Under the pieces are notes generated by a model, which had not been told where the DNA came from, did not search any database, and saw nothing but the letters and a program-made list of their open reading frames with translations. Made by a program: the position numbers and the translations under genes. This document shows, piece by piece, positions 62,785 to 64,000 of a stretch of 64,000 nt of DNA (its first letter is position 1; every line of letters begins with the position of its first letter). Origin of the DNA: Phytophthora colocasiae (lineage: Eukaryota; Oomycota; Peronosporomycetes; Peronosporales; Peronosporaceae); NCBI GenBank assembly GCA_018806915.1, contig JAGKQI010000097.1, forward strand, positions 496,001 to 560,000, given 5' to 3'.

Positions 62785-63322
62785 TTCACAACAACACAAA
62801 CGCACCAACACACCAAAATCAAACAAACAAACGCAACCAACACGCACACACACCACGCTGTATCCACACCCTTCACCACGCATGCCCACACCTACATGCC
62901 CTAGATGCTACACCCAACCCGCTACACCCATCACTGCACCATGCTTCTATCGACGTCACCACATCCGGCGCTCGGGTCACTCGGATCCTGACCGTCGTGC
63001 TGCATGGCGCCGTTACCTGGTCTCCTTTTGACTGTGCATGTCAGACGCTCATTGAGCGTCGCCGTGTGGACCCACGCTGCCTGCCCACGCTGCCTGCGGA
63101 TCGCGCAGTCCCGTTCCACTCACTCGCTTACGGCAGAAGCCGACGGCCTGCGTCCATCTCCGTTGGCTCCAGCAGCACCAACTGCCGGACGAGACGTCTG
63201 CACGCGATACGGCAACAAGAAGGCGCTGCATGGACACGCACGTGGCGCAGCTGATACCCGGCAAAGGAAATCACACGTCCGAGGCCCAAACAAACCCAAC
63301 AGACCAAAAAGAGAAAAGCAGT

Positions 63323-63395
63323 CGCCCACCGTGGGGCTCGAACCCACGACCACAAGATTAAGAGTCTTGCGCTCTACCGACTGAGCTAGACGGGC
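63323..63395 (-). tRNA. tRNA-Lys(CTT) copy 29
   Basis: 611 bp spacing. Same variant as copy 16. Confidence 0.97.
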
Positions 63396-63933
63396 TTCAC
63401 AACAACACAAACGCACCAACACACCAAAATCAAACAAACAAACGCAACCAACACGCACACACACCACGCTGTATCCACACCCTTCACCACGCATGCCCAC
63501 ACCTACATGCCCTAGATGCTACACCCAACCCGCTACACCCATCACTGCACCATGCTTCTATCGACGTCACCACATCCGGCGCTCGGGTCACTCGGATCCT
63601 GACCGTCGTGCTGCATGGCGCCGTTACCTGGTCTCCTTTTGACTGTGCATGTCAGACGCTCATTGAGCGTCGCCGTGTGGACCCACGCTGCCTGCCCACG
63701 CTGCCTGCGGATCGCGCAGTCCCGTTCCACTCACTCGCTTACGGCAGAAGCCGACGGCCTGCGTCCATCTCCGTTGGCTCCAGCAGCACCAACTGCCGGA
63801 CGAGACGTCTGCACGCGATACGGCAACAAGAAGGCGCTGCATGGACACGCACGTGGCGCAGCTGATACCCGGCAAAGGAAATCACACGTCCGAGGCCCAA
63901 ACAAACCCAACAGACCAAAAAGAGAAAAGCAGT

Positions 63934-64000
63934 CGCCCACCGTGGGGCTCGAACCCACGACCACAAGATTAAGAGTCTTGCGCTCTACCGACTGAGCTAG
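63934..64000 (-). tRNA. tRNA-Lys(CTT) copy 30, cut by window end
   Basis: 611 bp spacing. The first six bases of the tRNA 5' end lie beyond the window, so the array continues to the right. Confidence 0.95.

Larger units (their letters stand above)
46079..64000. repeat. Tandem array of a 611-bp unit with one tRNA-Lys(CTT) gene each
   Basis: Units of 608-615 bp repeat head to tail to the window end, about 29.5 units. Each has a spacer with a GC-rich part, Pol III terminator, one minus-strand tRNA gene, and a CA-rich tract (CAACACAAACGCACC... to CACACACC) that is GT/T-rich on the tRNA sense strand. Variation is limited to indels in a few places: GCCTGCCTGG versus ACCTGG, TTT versus TTTT, TGCGC versus TGTGC, and 3-5 A before GAGAAAAGC. 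No other RNA gene or coding gene was recognised in the unit. Confidence 0.95.

Noticed and set aside
46352..63995. Repeated open frames of 60-168 codons on both strands in each array unit
   Set aside because: They recur in every unit, several run through the tRNA gene itself, their ends change with one-base indels between units, and they have no domain. They are by-products of GC-rich spacer sequence.
46079..64000. Regular spacing suggestive of CRISPR or of a centromeric satellite
   Set aside because: The unit is over 600 bp, contains a canonical eukaryotic tRNA gene, and has no short repeat/spacer pattern. Centromere function cannot be judged from sequence.

Overview
The window looks like nuclear DNA of an oomycete, most likely Phytophthora or a close relative in the Peronosporales. 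The evidence is a secreted RXLR-EER effector with tandem (L)WY modules, short GT-AG introns of about 57-70 nt, closely packed genes at the left edge, and a gene-poor remainder filled with oomycete-type transposons (Ngaro/DIRS, chromodomain Ty3/Gypsy, a very large Gypsy with a second RNase H, MITE-like and SINE-like elements). The species is not determined.

Left part (1-7385) is gene-bearing. It holds the 3' part of a single-pass membrane protein gene, a convergent coiled-coil/PDZ/ankyrin gene on the minus strand, a divergent two-exon Yae1-domain gene, and after a short gap with a foldback element a 654-residue RXLR effector built of seven modules of about 90 residues. From 7386 to 10390 there is only decayed or non-coding DNA with one clear MITE.

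Middle part (10391-28600) is a nest of duplicated ankyrin-repeat pseudogenes and transposons. Copy A (10391-11668) is cut inside its fourth intron by an Ngaro-type tyrosine-recombinase retrotransposon (11667-16911) with the diagnostic split direct repeats A1-ORFs-B1-A2-B2 read on the minus strand. Copy B (16909-19310) restarts the same gene immediately on the other side. Copy C (about 25650-27627) lies in the opposite orientation, so B and C form large inverted arms around a chromodomain Ty3/Gypsy element (19989-25649) that has identical 325-bp LTRs, a 5-bp target duplication and a heavily frameshifted gag-pol. A perfect 38-bp hairpin and a tRNA-derived SINE-like insertion lie in the flanks.

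Right part (28600-64000) is a tandem array of a unit of about 611 bp, each carrying one tRNA-Lys(CTT) gene on the minus strand. Thirty copies are visible and the last is cut by the window end. The first unit is split by a 17.2-kb LTR retrotransposon (28918-46078) flanked by a 4-bp AAGG duplication. That element has 1.69-kb LTRs, two overlapping gag frames, a gag stop followed in the same frame by pol, a degenerate retroviral-type RNase H followed by one in-frame TAG and a second, archaeal/plant-type RNase H, an integrase with a chromodomain, and a long antisense gene (predicted intron, one in-frame TAG, one frameshift) between pol and the 3' LTR.

The most unusual items are the homogenised tRNA-Lys array with a duplicated three-unit block, the dual-RNase H element with its antisense gene, and the ankyrin triplication whose breakpoint coincides with the Ngaro end. 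Many single-base homopolymer differences between repeat copies mean some frameshifts may be sequencing or assembly errors.
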